NCBI GenBank assembly: GCA_002407865.1
Contig: DHPI01000022.1
Coordinates: 124,920 to 131,217 of the forward strand
Source of the DNA: Spirochaetia bacterium UBA5368
Lineage (GTDB): Bacteria; Spirochaetota; UBA4802; UBA5368
Direction of reading: 5' to 3'
DNA: 6,298 nt
How positions within the stretch are numbered: the first letter of the stretch is position 1; each line of letters starts with the position of its first letter. Below are positions 1-4,343 of the stretch, in pieces. The position numbers and the translations under genes are program-made. The notes beneath the pieces were generated by a model that saw only the letters and a program-made list of their open reading frames with translations, ran no database searches and had not been told where the DNA came from.

Positions 1-484
1 AATCGGCAATAAAACTTTTCGCGACAGGAGTAAAGACAAGGGCGCCGGCGCCGAATCCCGCAACCGCAAGCCCTGTTATAAGACCGCGCTTGTCGGGAAA
101 CCATTTTACACAGGTCGCTATGGGACATACATATGCGGTGCCGATACCGATGCCGCCGATGATGCTGAATCCAATGACAAAAACGGCGAGCGATTGCGCT
201 ACTGAGGCGATTGCGAGTCCCACGCCAAGCAGTATTCCGCCGATTGTCGCGATAATTCTTGGTCCTACTTTGTCCTGAATTCTGCCGGCAAGAATCATGC
301 TGAGAGCGAAAAACGCGAGCACAAGCTGAGACGGCAGCGCAAGATCGGTATTGCTCCATCCCGGAAATTGCGTTTTAAGACCCGGTTTAAATACGCTGTA
401 AATGTAGATAGCGCCAAGGCTGATCTGAATGAGCAGCGCACCGACAACAACAAGCCAACGGTTCATCACTTTTTCGTTCGACAT
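1..484 (-). CDS. OFA-family MFS transporter (oxalate/formate antiporter type), N-terminal part
   Basis: The minus strand is open from an ATG at 484 to the window edge, giving about 161 residues of a protein that normally has about 400-430, so the C-terminal two thirds are missing. A ribosome site (GGAGGG on the minus strand, 495-500) lies 10 bases before the ATG. Residues 8-32 (NRWLVVVGALLIQ followed by a GAIYIYSVF-like end) are the typical first helix of OFA-family transporters. Helix 2 ends in the MFS loop motif GRIQDKVGPR (67-76). Two further hydrophobic, glycine-rich helices follow, then a KWFPDKRG loop. Family members exchange small carboxylates such as oxalate, formate or lactate at the inner membrane, but the substrate cannot be read from this fragment. 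It is transcribed away from the SOR-like gene. Formate would be a plausible electron source for nitrite respiration, but that is only a guess. Confidence 0.88.
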   Translation of the reverse strand, partial: MSNEKVMNRWLVVVGALLIQISLGAIYIYSVFKPGLKTQFPGWSNTDLALPSQLVLAFFALSMILAGRIQDKVGPRIIATIGGILLGVGLAIASVAQSLAVFVIGFSIIGGIGIGTAYVCPIATCVKWFPDKRGLITGLAVAGFGAGALVFTPVAKSFIAD

Positions 485-603
485 ATAAATGAAACCCTCC
501 TTGAAATAGATAACATCGGCGTACCATAATGAATAACGCGAGTTGACCATCAGGGATGAAAACCGGCTAATTGCGCTTTAATGGTAAAATCCGAATATGC
601 ACA

Positions 604-609
604 ATTATA
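604..609 (-). promoter_or_regulatory. Candidate -10 box for the MFS gene
   Basis: Read on the minus strand this is a perfect TATAAT within TATATAAT. With a start near 597 the leader to the ATG at 484 would be about 110 bases. No good -35 hexamer lies 16-18 bases upstream (the hexamer there is about TACATT), so the promoter, if real, may need an activator. The palindrome at 650-666 would then be centred about 61 bases upstream of the start, a position used by class I activators of the CRP/FNR type. This is inference from spacing only. Confidence 0.35.
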
Positions 610-622
610 TACCGAAAAACAT

Positions 623-642
623 CCATAATGTATTATTTATGG
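623..642. repeat. Inverted repeat CCATAA-N8-TTATGG
   Basis: Two perfect 6-base arms are separated by 8 bases in the divergent region, next to the candidate -10 for the MFS gene and overlapping where its -35 would be. Related ATGGTA words occur at 581-586 (plus) and 522-527 (minus). It could be a regulator site or chance in AT-rich sequence. Confidence 0.4.
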
Positions 643-649
643 TAAAGAT

Positions 650-666
650 TTGTTGATTATCAACAA
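650..666. promoter_or_regulatory. Perfect 8-bp-arm palindrome, putative operator
   Basis: TTGTTGAT-T-ATCAACAA is a perfect inverted repeat with a single central base, lying between the divergent MFS and SOR-like genes. It contains the FNR half-sites TTGAT and ATCAA, but they are separated by 1 base instead of the 4 that FNR/DNR sites have, so I do not call it an FNR box. Length and symmetry fit a dimeric regulator of the MarR, TetR or CRP/FNR kind. Which gene it controls is not settled. Confidence 0.5.
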
Positions 667-669
667 CAA

Positions 670-681
670 GACATATATGTC
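670..681. repeat. 12-bp perfect palindrome GACATATATGTC
   Basis: A perfect dyad whose centre is about 17.5 bases from the centre of the 650-666 palindrome, so the two may form a tandem operator. The function is unknown. Together with 623-642 this makes three dyads within 60 bases of the divergent control region. Confidence 0.4.
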
Positions 682-730
682 AATATATTCGTCGAGTCAG
701 AATGAAAAAAAATCGATAAATAGCACGAAC

Positions 731-781
731 TGACCGTTTCGTTTCATAACGAACGTGTTTTACGCCGCGATTTTGACCGTT
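731..781. repeat. TGACCGTT direct repeat with an internal inverted repeat
   Basis: TGACCGTT occurs at 731-738 and again at 774-781, a 43-base period (about four helical turns), and both copies are followed by a TCG or CG continuation. Between them CGTTTCGTT (735-743) faces AACGAACG (748-755) across a TCAT loop, with one bulged base. This may be a regulatory array upstream of the SOR-like gene, and no coding signal accounts for it. The rest of the gap up to 907 holds a TTGACA at 825-830, but no convincing -10 sits at normal spacing from it. Confidence 0.3.
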
Positions 782-907
782 CGATTATACCTGACGAGGG
801 ATGGCGTGCGAAAGATCAATGGACTTGACAATAATAAAAAATTTCCGCACGTTAAAGTATGAATGCATGCTCTCTGGGAAAAATATACATAACGGGGGAC
901 TGCAAAA

Positions 908-1279
908 ATGAAAAAAATCATTATCTTCAGCGCAATACTTGGTAGTGTCCTTGCGGCATCGGTGGCCGTTTTCGCAAACAAAACCTCAGCGAAAATCGAC
1001 GCTCCTGATACCGTGGCGAAAGGAGCCGAGGTCACAATAAAGGTGACATACTCGCATACCGGCAATAATTTCATGCATTATACAAACTGGGCCAGTATCA
1101 AGGCAAACGGAAAAGAAATTGCCAGGTGGGATTTTTCGTCGAACAAGAGGCCGGAGGACGAGGTTTTTGTGCGCGAAATAAAGTATACCGTAAAGGAGCC
1201 GGTTGAAATCGAGGCGCAGGGAAACTGCAACATCCACGGCAGCGCGGGAATCGAAAAAAAGAAAATAGATCTCAAATAA
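908..1279 (+). CDS. Exported superoxide reductase-like (desulfoferrodoxin iron-site domain) protein
   Basis: A protein of 123 residues that starts at an ATG 9 bases after GGGGG (894-898). Residues 1-23 form a Sec-type signal peptide (KK, hydrophobic core, then AVFA before N24), so the mature protein of about 100 residues should be periplasmic. The rest fits the desulfoferrodoxin ferrous-iron-binding domain: YSH at H50, the HYTNW segment at H57, and the C-terminal CNIHG loop giving C107 and H110. In classical SORs one Cys and four His hold the iron that reduces superoxide to peroxide. Here one Cys and three His are visible, and the His from the usual N-terminal EKHVP segment has no counterpart. 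It may therefore be an exported SOR variant or an iron/redox protein with another role. The small membrane ORF starts 16 bases after its stop and is probably co-transcribed. Confidence 0.8.
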   Translation: MKKIIIFSAILGSVLAASVAVFANKTSAKIDAPDTVAKGAEVTIKVTYSHTGNNFMHYTNWASIKANGKEIARWDFSSNKRPEDEVFVREIKYTVKEPVEIEAQGNCNIHGSAGIEKKKIDLK

Positions 1280-1295
1280 AACGCTTCATTATCTG

Positions 1296-1472
1296 ATGAC
1301 AATGGGCGCATACATGATACTTACACTTGGTCTAATCAATTGCGTGCTGCTTACATTTCAGTTGCTGACTGGATTAAAAATCGTCCGCGTCCCTTTCGGC
1401 GTACATAAAAAAACCGGCATCGCGCTTTGCTGCACTGCGGCGCTTCATGCGATTATGGCGCTTCTTGTATAA
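1296..1472 (+). CDS. Small two-helix membrane protein with paired histidines
   Basis: An ORF of 58 residues that starts 16 bases after the SOR-like gene. Residues 4-26 form one hydrophobic helix ending in QLLTG. A basic loop follows (KIVRVPFGVHKKTG, 28-41), then a second helix from 42 to the C-terminus. H37 lies in the loop at the start of helix 2 and H51 lies within helix 2 (ALHAIMALL). The R/K-rich loop with VHKKTGI followed by LHA resembles one helical hairpin of b-type cytochromes or ferric-reductase-like domains. That makes heme or quinone contact conceivable, but two helices alone do not prove it. No strong ribosome site precedes the ATG, so translational coupling is likely; ATG codons at 1302 and 1314 are alternatives. 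Evidence that it is real: a hydrophobic, well-formed topology, the position directly behind the SOR gene, and no competing ORF of that quality. Confidence 0.65.
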   Translation: MTMGAYMILTLGLINCVLLTFQLLTGLKIVRVPFGVHKKTGIALCCTAALHAIMALLV

Positions 1473-1578
1473 TGTCGTGTACTGCCGCAGGCTGATATTT
1501 CTTACTTGATAAAGCCCGCTGTATGCAATAACCGCGGAAAACGGGAATGCGATAGTCTGCATTTTGGCAAAAAAATAA

Positions 1579-1608
1579 TTGACAATATTGTGCGTGTGCT
1601 AATATAGT
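1579..1608 (+). promoter_or_regulatory. Sigma70-like promoter of the ferredoxin-marR-ygbA operon
   Basis: A perfect TTGACA (1579-1584), an 18-base spacer, then TATAGT (1603-1608, five of six to consensus). TAATAT at 1600-1605 is an alternative with a shorter spacer. The predicted start is near 1615, leaving a leader of about 26 bases that carries GGGAG (1631-1635) before the ATG at 1641. The spacer holds another small dyad, ACAATATTGT (1582-1591), over the end of the -35. Confidence 0.65.
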
Positions 1609-1627
1609 TAGGAATCCTATCTATATT
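1601..1627. promoter_or_regulatory. 27-bp near-perfect palindrome over the operon promoter, probable repressor operator
   Basis: The sequence is symmetric about base 1614. It has a core TAGGA-A-TCCTA (1609-1619), then one T/T mismatch (1608/1620), then AATATAG on the left (1601-1607) matched by CTATATT on the right (1621-1627). Twelve of 13 base pairs match. The left arm contains the -10 box and the centre coincides with the expected transcription start, so a bound protein should block transcription. The MarR regulator encoded third in this operon is the obvious candidate, because MarR proteins commonly autoregulate through such palindromes (inference). Confidence 0.7.
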
Positions 1628-1640
1628 GACGGGAGACGAG

Positions 1641-2489
1641 ATGAAACGAAAAATTATAACGATCAATGAAGAAAAATGTAATGGTTGCGGCAATTGCGTT
1701 ATCGGGTGTCCGGAGGGGGCGCTGCGGATTATTGACGGCAAGGCGCGGCTGGTAAACGAACTATACTGTGACGGCCTGGGGGCATGCATGGGAGAATGCC
1801 CCCAGGGGGCGATATCAATAGAAGAGCGAGATGCGGAGCCCTATGATGAATCGAAGGTGATGCACAATATCGTTCAACAGGGCCCCGATGGCATCGCGGC
1901 ACACCTGTCACATTTGCATAGTCATAATGAAGTAACCCTTTTGCAAGAAGCAATTGCTTTCTTACGTAAAAATAAAATTCCGGTGCCCGAGTATGGGGTG
2001 CGCACTGCATCGGCTGGGTATAATGCGCACCAACATGTGTGTCCGGGATCACGGGCAGTAGAACTGGCTGTGAACGATCGTGTTATTTCGACGAATACCG
2101 GAGGGTCTTTGGCATCATCGCTTCGTCACTGGCCGGTCCAGCTTCGGTTGATAAATCCGTCAGCGTCGTACCTGCGAAATGCCGATTTGCTGATAGCGGC
2201 GGATTGCGTACCATGCGCCTTTGCCGATTTCCACAGGCGGTTTTTGTCGGGAAAAATACTGCTTATGTTCTGCCCGAAGCTGGACCCGACGATAGACGAG
2301 TATGTTGAACGACTGACAGAGATTTTTGCATTAATGAATATTGCATCTATAACCATGACGCACATGGAAGTGCCATGTTGTTTTGGCGTTGAGCGTATAG
2401 TCAGAGAAGCGCTGAGGCGCTCTGAAAAAAACATTCCGGTGTCCGATTATACGCTGTCGATTCGCGGAGAAATAATTCATGAAGGGTAG
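1641..2489 (+). CDS. Ferredoxin-domain protein with two N-terminal Fe-S motifs and a Cys-rich C-terminal domain
   Basis: A protein of 282 residues starting at ATG 1641, 5 bases after GGGAG; a TTG at 1626 is in frame but lies in the operator. The N-terminus is a dicluster ferredoxin. The first site is the standard C13xxC16xxC19xxxCP (C23). The second is C43-DGLGA-C49-MGE-C53-P, in which a Leu stands where the second Cys would be, so this cluster has three Cys ligands at most from the motif. The linker (residues about 70-130) is His-rich around 88-95. The C-terminal part has HVCPGSR (132-138), ADCVPC (187-192), CPKLD (211-215) and EVPCC (243-247), enough Cys for a further metal or Fe-S site. 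Proteins of this layout are usually annotated only as 4Fe-4S ferredoxins; I know no assigned reaction. It is probably cytoplasmic, as there is no signal peptide. It leads an operon with a zinc ribbon, MarR, YgbA-like and cupin genes, which suggests a redox or nitrosative stress role. Confidence 0.85.
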   Translation: MKRKIITINEEKCNGCGNCVIGCPEGALRIIDGKARLVNELYCDGLGACMGECPQGAISIEERDAEPYDESKVMHNIVQQGPDGIAAHLSHLHSHNEVTLLQEAIAFLRKNKIPVPEYGVRTASAGYNAHQHVCPGSRAVELAVNDRVISTNTGGSLASSLRHWPVQLRLINPSASYLRNADLLIAADCVPCAFADFHRRFLSGKILLMFCPKLDPTIDEYVERLTEIFALMNIASITMTHMEVPCCFGVERIVREALRRSEKNIPVSDYTLSIRGEIIHEG

Positions 2490-2724
2490 GGTTTCAATGG
2501 TAAATCACTGTCCGGGTTCAAGAAAACTTCGTACGCCGGAAATTTCAGTGAGGCAATGTCCCGGTTGCGGGGGAGATGTCGAGTTGTTCAGCGATGAAAC
2601 GCATGCGTATTGTGAGCGATGCGGAACGATTGTGTACGGCGCCTGGCGGCACTGTACCGAATGGTGCAAATTCGCCGATTTATGTCGTGCTGGAGCAAAA
2701 AAGGAGAAATACAATGCAATATAA
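2479..2724 (+). CDS. Small Cys-rich zinc-ribbon protein
   Basis: A protein of 81 residues. The ATG at 2479 overlaps the ferredoxin gene by 11 bases and has GGAG at 2466-2469. An in-frame ATG at 2497 behind TAGGG would give 75 residues and is a real alternative. The N-terminus has NHCPGSR (C11). The centre is a zinc ribbon: CPGC (C27, C30) and CERC (C45, C48). The C-terminus has C59-TEW-C63-KFADL-C69, a pattern I associate with short conserved proteins of anaerobes that databases often mislabel as phosphohydrolases, though no HD or other catalytic domain is present. Eight Cys in 81 residues point to zinc and/or Fe-S binding. The CPGSR motif recurs in the ferredoxin encoded just upstream, suggesting that the two proteins interact or share a domain history. 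Function unknown. Confidence 0.8.
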   Translation: MKGRVSMVNHCPGSRKLRTPEISVRQCPGCGGDVELFSDETHAYCERCGTIVYGAWRHCTEWCKFADLCRAGAKKEKYNAI

Positions 2725-3334
2725 TAATGTGGCCGTTGACGATACCATCATGGCCGCTTTTGAGAAAATTGTCCAGGTTCACAGGGTTCTCATATGGGAT
2801 TCAGCAAAAAAATATAAGCTGAGCCCCATTCAAATACATTTCCTTCTGTTTATTCATAAATCATCGAAGGAAATGCGTCGCATCAGCAGTATCGCGCGCG
2901 AGTTCGATCTCACCGTTGCGACGGTCAGCGATGCGGTCCGCGTGCTTGGAGAGAAAAAACTTGTGTGCAAACAAAGAAGCGAAGAAGACGGGCGTTCATA
3001 TATCCTGTCGCTGACACAGAAAGGCGTGAAAGCCGCACAGGCGCTTGACGGATGGCAGAATGCGCTGCGTGAGCACATGCAAAATGTATCGGACGCCGAT
3101 AAATCCGTTGTCGTTCATTTCATGCTGGAGTTGCTGCGGTCATTGCACGATGACGGCATATTATCGGTCGCCAGGATGTGCATAACGTGCGCGAATTTCA
3201 TAAAAAATAATGAACCGGGTTCCAATACGCCGCATCTATGCGGTTTGACCGGGCGCCGTATTTCAGATACGACAATACGTTTTGGATGTGTTTCGCATCA
3301 TGATGCGGAGAGTGAATTGAGTCATGATATTTAA
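2714..3334 (+). CDS. MarR-family transcriptional regulator with Cys-rich C-terminal extension
   Basis: A protein of 206 residues. The start is ATG 2714, 7 bases after AAGGAG; the reading frame is open further upstream, but that part only overlaps the zinc-ribbon gene. A dimerisation helix (about 8-34) is followed by the winged helix-turn-helix (about 36-101). The recognition helix is near 67-84 (TVATVSDAVRVLGEKKLV), and the wing carries RSEEDGR (88-94), the typical MarR D-x-R wing. Beyond the normal MarR length of about 145 residues comes an extension with ARMCITC (C156, C159), PHLC (C176) and C192-VSH (H195). These four or five Cys/His could bind zinc or an Fe-S cluster and sense redox state or NO; C85 lies near the wing. 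It overlaps both neighbours by 11 bases, so it is coupled to them. It likely represses its own operon through the palindrome at 1601-1627 (inference). Confidence 0.9.
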   Translation: MQYNNVAVDDTIMAAFEKIVQVHRVLIWDSAKKYKLSPIQIHFLLFIHKSSKEMRRISSIAREFDLTVATVSDAVRVLGEKKLVCKQRSEEDGRSYILSLTQKGVKAAQALDGWQNALREHMQNVSDADKSVVVHFMLELLRSLHDDGILSVARMCITCANFIKNNEPGSNTPHLCGLTGRRISDTTIRFGCVSHHDAESELSHDI

Positions 3335-3728
3335 AAATGCATTTAAGAATAAAGAAGCGTTGAACAAACTACATGAAATCGATAAAACAACGGCGCGCGA
3401 TGTAAATGTGCTTGTCGCGTTTATTCAGTTTTATTGCTTACGAAAACATGGCGCCGAAAATAAAAGTCCTGTACGGGCCTCCGGGGCTATCGGGATGTAT
3501 CTCAATGATTCGAATTGTTACGTATGCGATGAATGCAGAAAGCTCCTTTTGTATTCCGTAAGCAAACGAATTGTCTGCCCGTATGTTCCGAAACCATCAT
3601 GCAAAAAATGCGAAACACACTGTTATAATGAAACGTATCGCATTCGTATTAAGAATGTAATGCGTTTTTCCGGCATGCAATTGATTAAAAAGGGCAATAT
3701 ACGTCTTATAAAAAAATACTTTTTTTGA
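3324..3728 (+). CDS. ygbA: YgbA-like protein (nitrous oxide-stimulated promoter family)
   Basis: A protein of 134 residues whose ATG overlaps the end of the MarR gene by 11 bases. The family signature runs in order: FYCLRKHG (36-43), CDEC (68-71) with KLLLYS, R82 before CP (85-86), C93-KK-C96-ETHCYN (C100) and VMRFSG (112-117). The Cys residues suggest a bound metal. In E. coli ygbA is induced by NO and repressed by NsrR; its biochemical role is not settled, and the 'nitrous oxide' name is historical. Two odd points: about 25 residues (44-67) are inserted between the YC/KHG segment and the CDEC motif, where E. coli YgbA as I recall it has a shorter link, and the C-terminus after VMRFSG is a Lys/Ile-rich tail ending YFF rather than the usual GPRM continuation. 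The local sequence is more AT-rich than its neighbours. A variant member seems likely. Confidence 0.85.
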   Translation: MIFKNAFKNKEALNKLHEIDKTTARDVNVLVAFIQFYCLRKHGAENKSPVRASGAIGMYLNDSNCYVCDECRKLLLYSVSKRIVCPYVPKPSCKKCETHCYNETYRIRIKNVMRFSGMQLIKKGNIRLIKKYFF

Positions 3729-3754
3729 TTACTATAAAAACGGAGGCATTGCGT

Positions 3755-4081
3755 ATGGGTACAAATGAATTCACCAGGGAAGGATTGCGGCTGGCCGATT
3801 GCATCGAATATCAGCAAAAATCGGTGGTAAGCAAAACGATCATCAACAAACCGGCGGGCACCATCACACTTTTTTCGTTCGATGCGGGTGAGACACTCAG
3901 CGAACATACCGCGCCGTTTGACGCGATGGTGCAGATACTTGATGGTGAAATGAAGATTCGAATAGATGGAAAGCCTTTTACTGTAAAATCGGATGAGGCG
4001 ATTGTGATGCCGGCGAATCGCCCTCATGCCCTCGAAGCGATTACGCCCGTTAAAATGATGCTGACAATGATAAAAGGGTGA
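3755..4081 (+). CDS. Small single-domain cupin
   Basis: A protein of 108 residues. ATG 3755 lies 8 bases after CGGAGG (3741-3746), a much better start than the upstream in-frame codon at 3725 inside the preceding gene's end. It forms one beta-barrel: first motif G45-ETLSEH(51)-TAPFD-AMVQILDG(64), second motif DEAIVMPANRPH (80-91). The classical first cupin motif has HxH and a Glu; here only H51 is kept (A53 replaces the second His), and H91 is present in motif two, so metal binding may be altered or absent. Cupins of this short type are common in anaerobes and generally lack an assigned substrate. It is the last gene of the operon, 26 bases after the YgbA-like gene, and a gap of 262 bases follows. 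Confidence 0.85.
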   Translation: MGTNEFTREGLRLADCIEYQQKSVVSKTIINKPAGTITLFSFDAGETLSEHTAPFDAMVQILDGEMKIRIDGKPFTVKSDEAIVMPANRPHALEAITPVKMMLTMIKG

Positions 4082-4343
4082 TTCGATTAAAATTTCATTA
4101 CGTGCAGTGGATTCCGAATACATGTATTGCGCTGCGCTGGCATGGTAGGGGCGTTGCCATAACCGAACGGTATGCAAATGCGTGCTGGCAATTGCGGTGG
4201 TAGTTTGATTAAGGGCGTGGACGCGCAGAGCGTTGATCGATACTGGATGCGCGTGGTAATTAATTGATTGAAATATGCGCGGTAATGAATATACTTATCC
4301 CTTTATTAGAACATAGTCCGGGAAGGGTGGAGTAACAGCAGAC
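4082..4343. other. Non-coding gap between the cupin operon and the ndh-nrfHA unit
   Basis: No ORF with coding character is seen on either strand, and no convincing terminator hairpin with a T-run follows the cupin gene. The gap holds a 12-bp perfect palindrome AATACATGTATT (4117-4128) and an imperfect direct repeat ATGCGCG(T)GGTAAT-AAT (starting 4247 and 4275, a 28-base period). The second copy lies in the spacer of the promoter at 4268-4295. Confidence 0.5.
4268..4295 (+). promoter_or_regulatory. Sigma70-like promoter of the ndh-nrfHA unit
   Basis: TTGAAA (4268-4273), a 16-base spacer and TATACT (4290-4295), each hexamer five of six to consensus. The predicted start is near 4302, about 42 bases before the ATG at 4344. 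No clear FNR, NsrR or NarL site is evident next to it, but AATTAATT (4258-4265) sits near -41 and half of a direct repeat lies in the spacer. Confidence 0.5.

Noticed and set aside
650..666. FNR/DNR-type box from TTGAT and ATCAA half-sites
   Set aside because: The half-sites are separated by 1 base instead of 4, so the geometry does not fit an FNR-family site; it was kept only as an unassigned palindrome.
1546..1563. Possible terminator hairpin AATGC-N8-GCATT after the small membrane ORF
   Set aside because: The stem is only 5 bp, A/T-rich at its base, and only a short T stretch interrupted by GG follows.
1626..1640. TTG start giving a 5-residue longer ferredoxin protein
   Set aside because: It overlaps the operator, has no ribosome site, and the ATG at 1641 has GGGAG at good spacing.
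2576..2713. N-terminal extension of the MarR protein
   Set aside because: It lies entirely over the zinc-ribbon gene, and the ATG at 2714 has a strong AAGGAG site and fits the normal MarR N-terminus.
4117..4128. 12-bp palindrome AATACATGTATT as an operator
   Set aside because: It lies about 175 bases upstream of the promoter with no partner site; a single A/T-rich 12-mer dyad may well be chance, so it is only mentioned in the gap entry.
3623..4177. Minus-strand ORF of 184 codons
   Set aside because: It runs antisense across the YgbA-like and cupin genes, whose motifs are clear; its composition (many Arg, His, Tyr) looks like a shadow frame with no recognisable domain.
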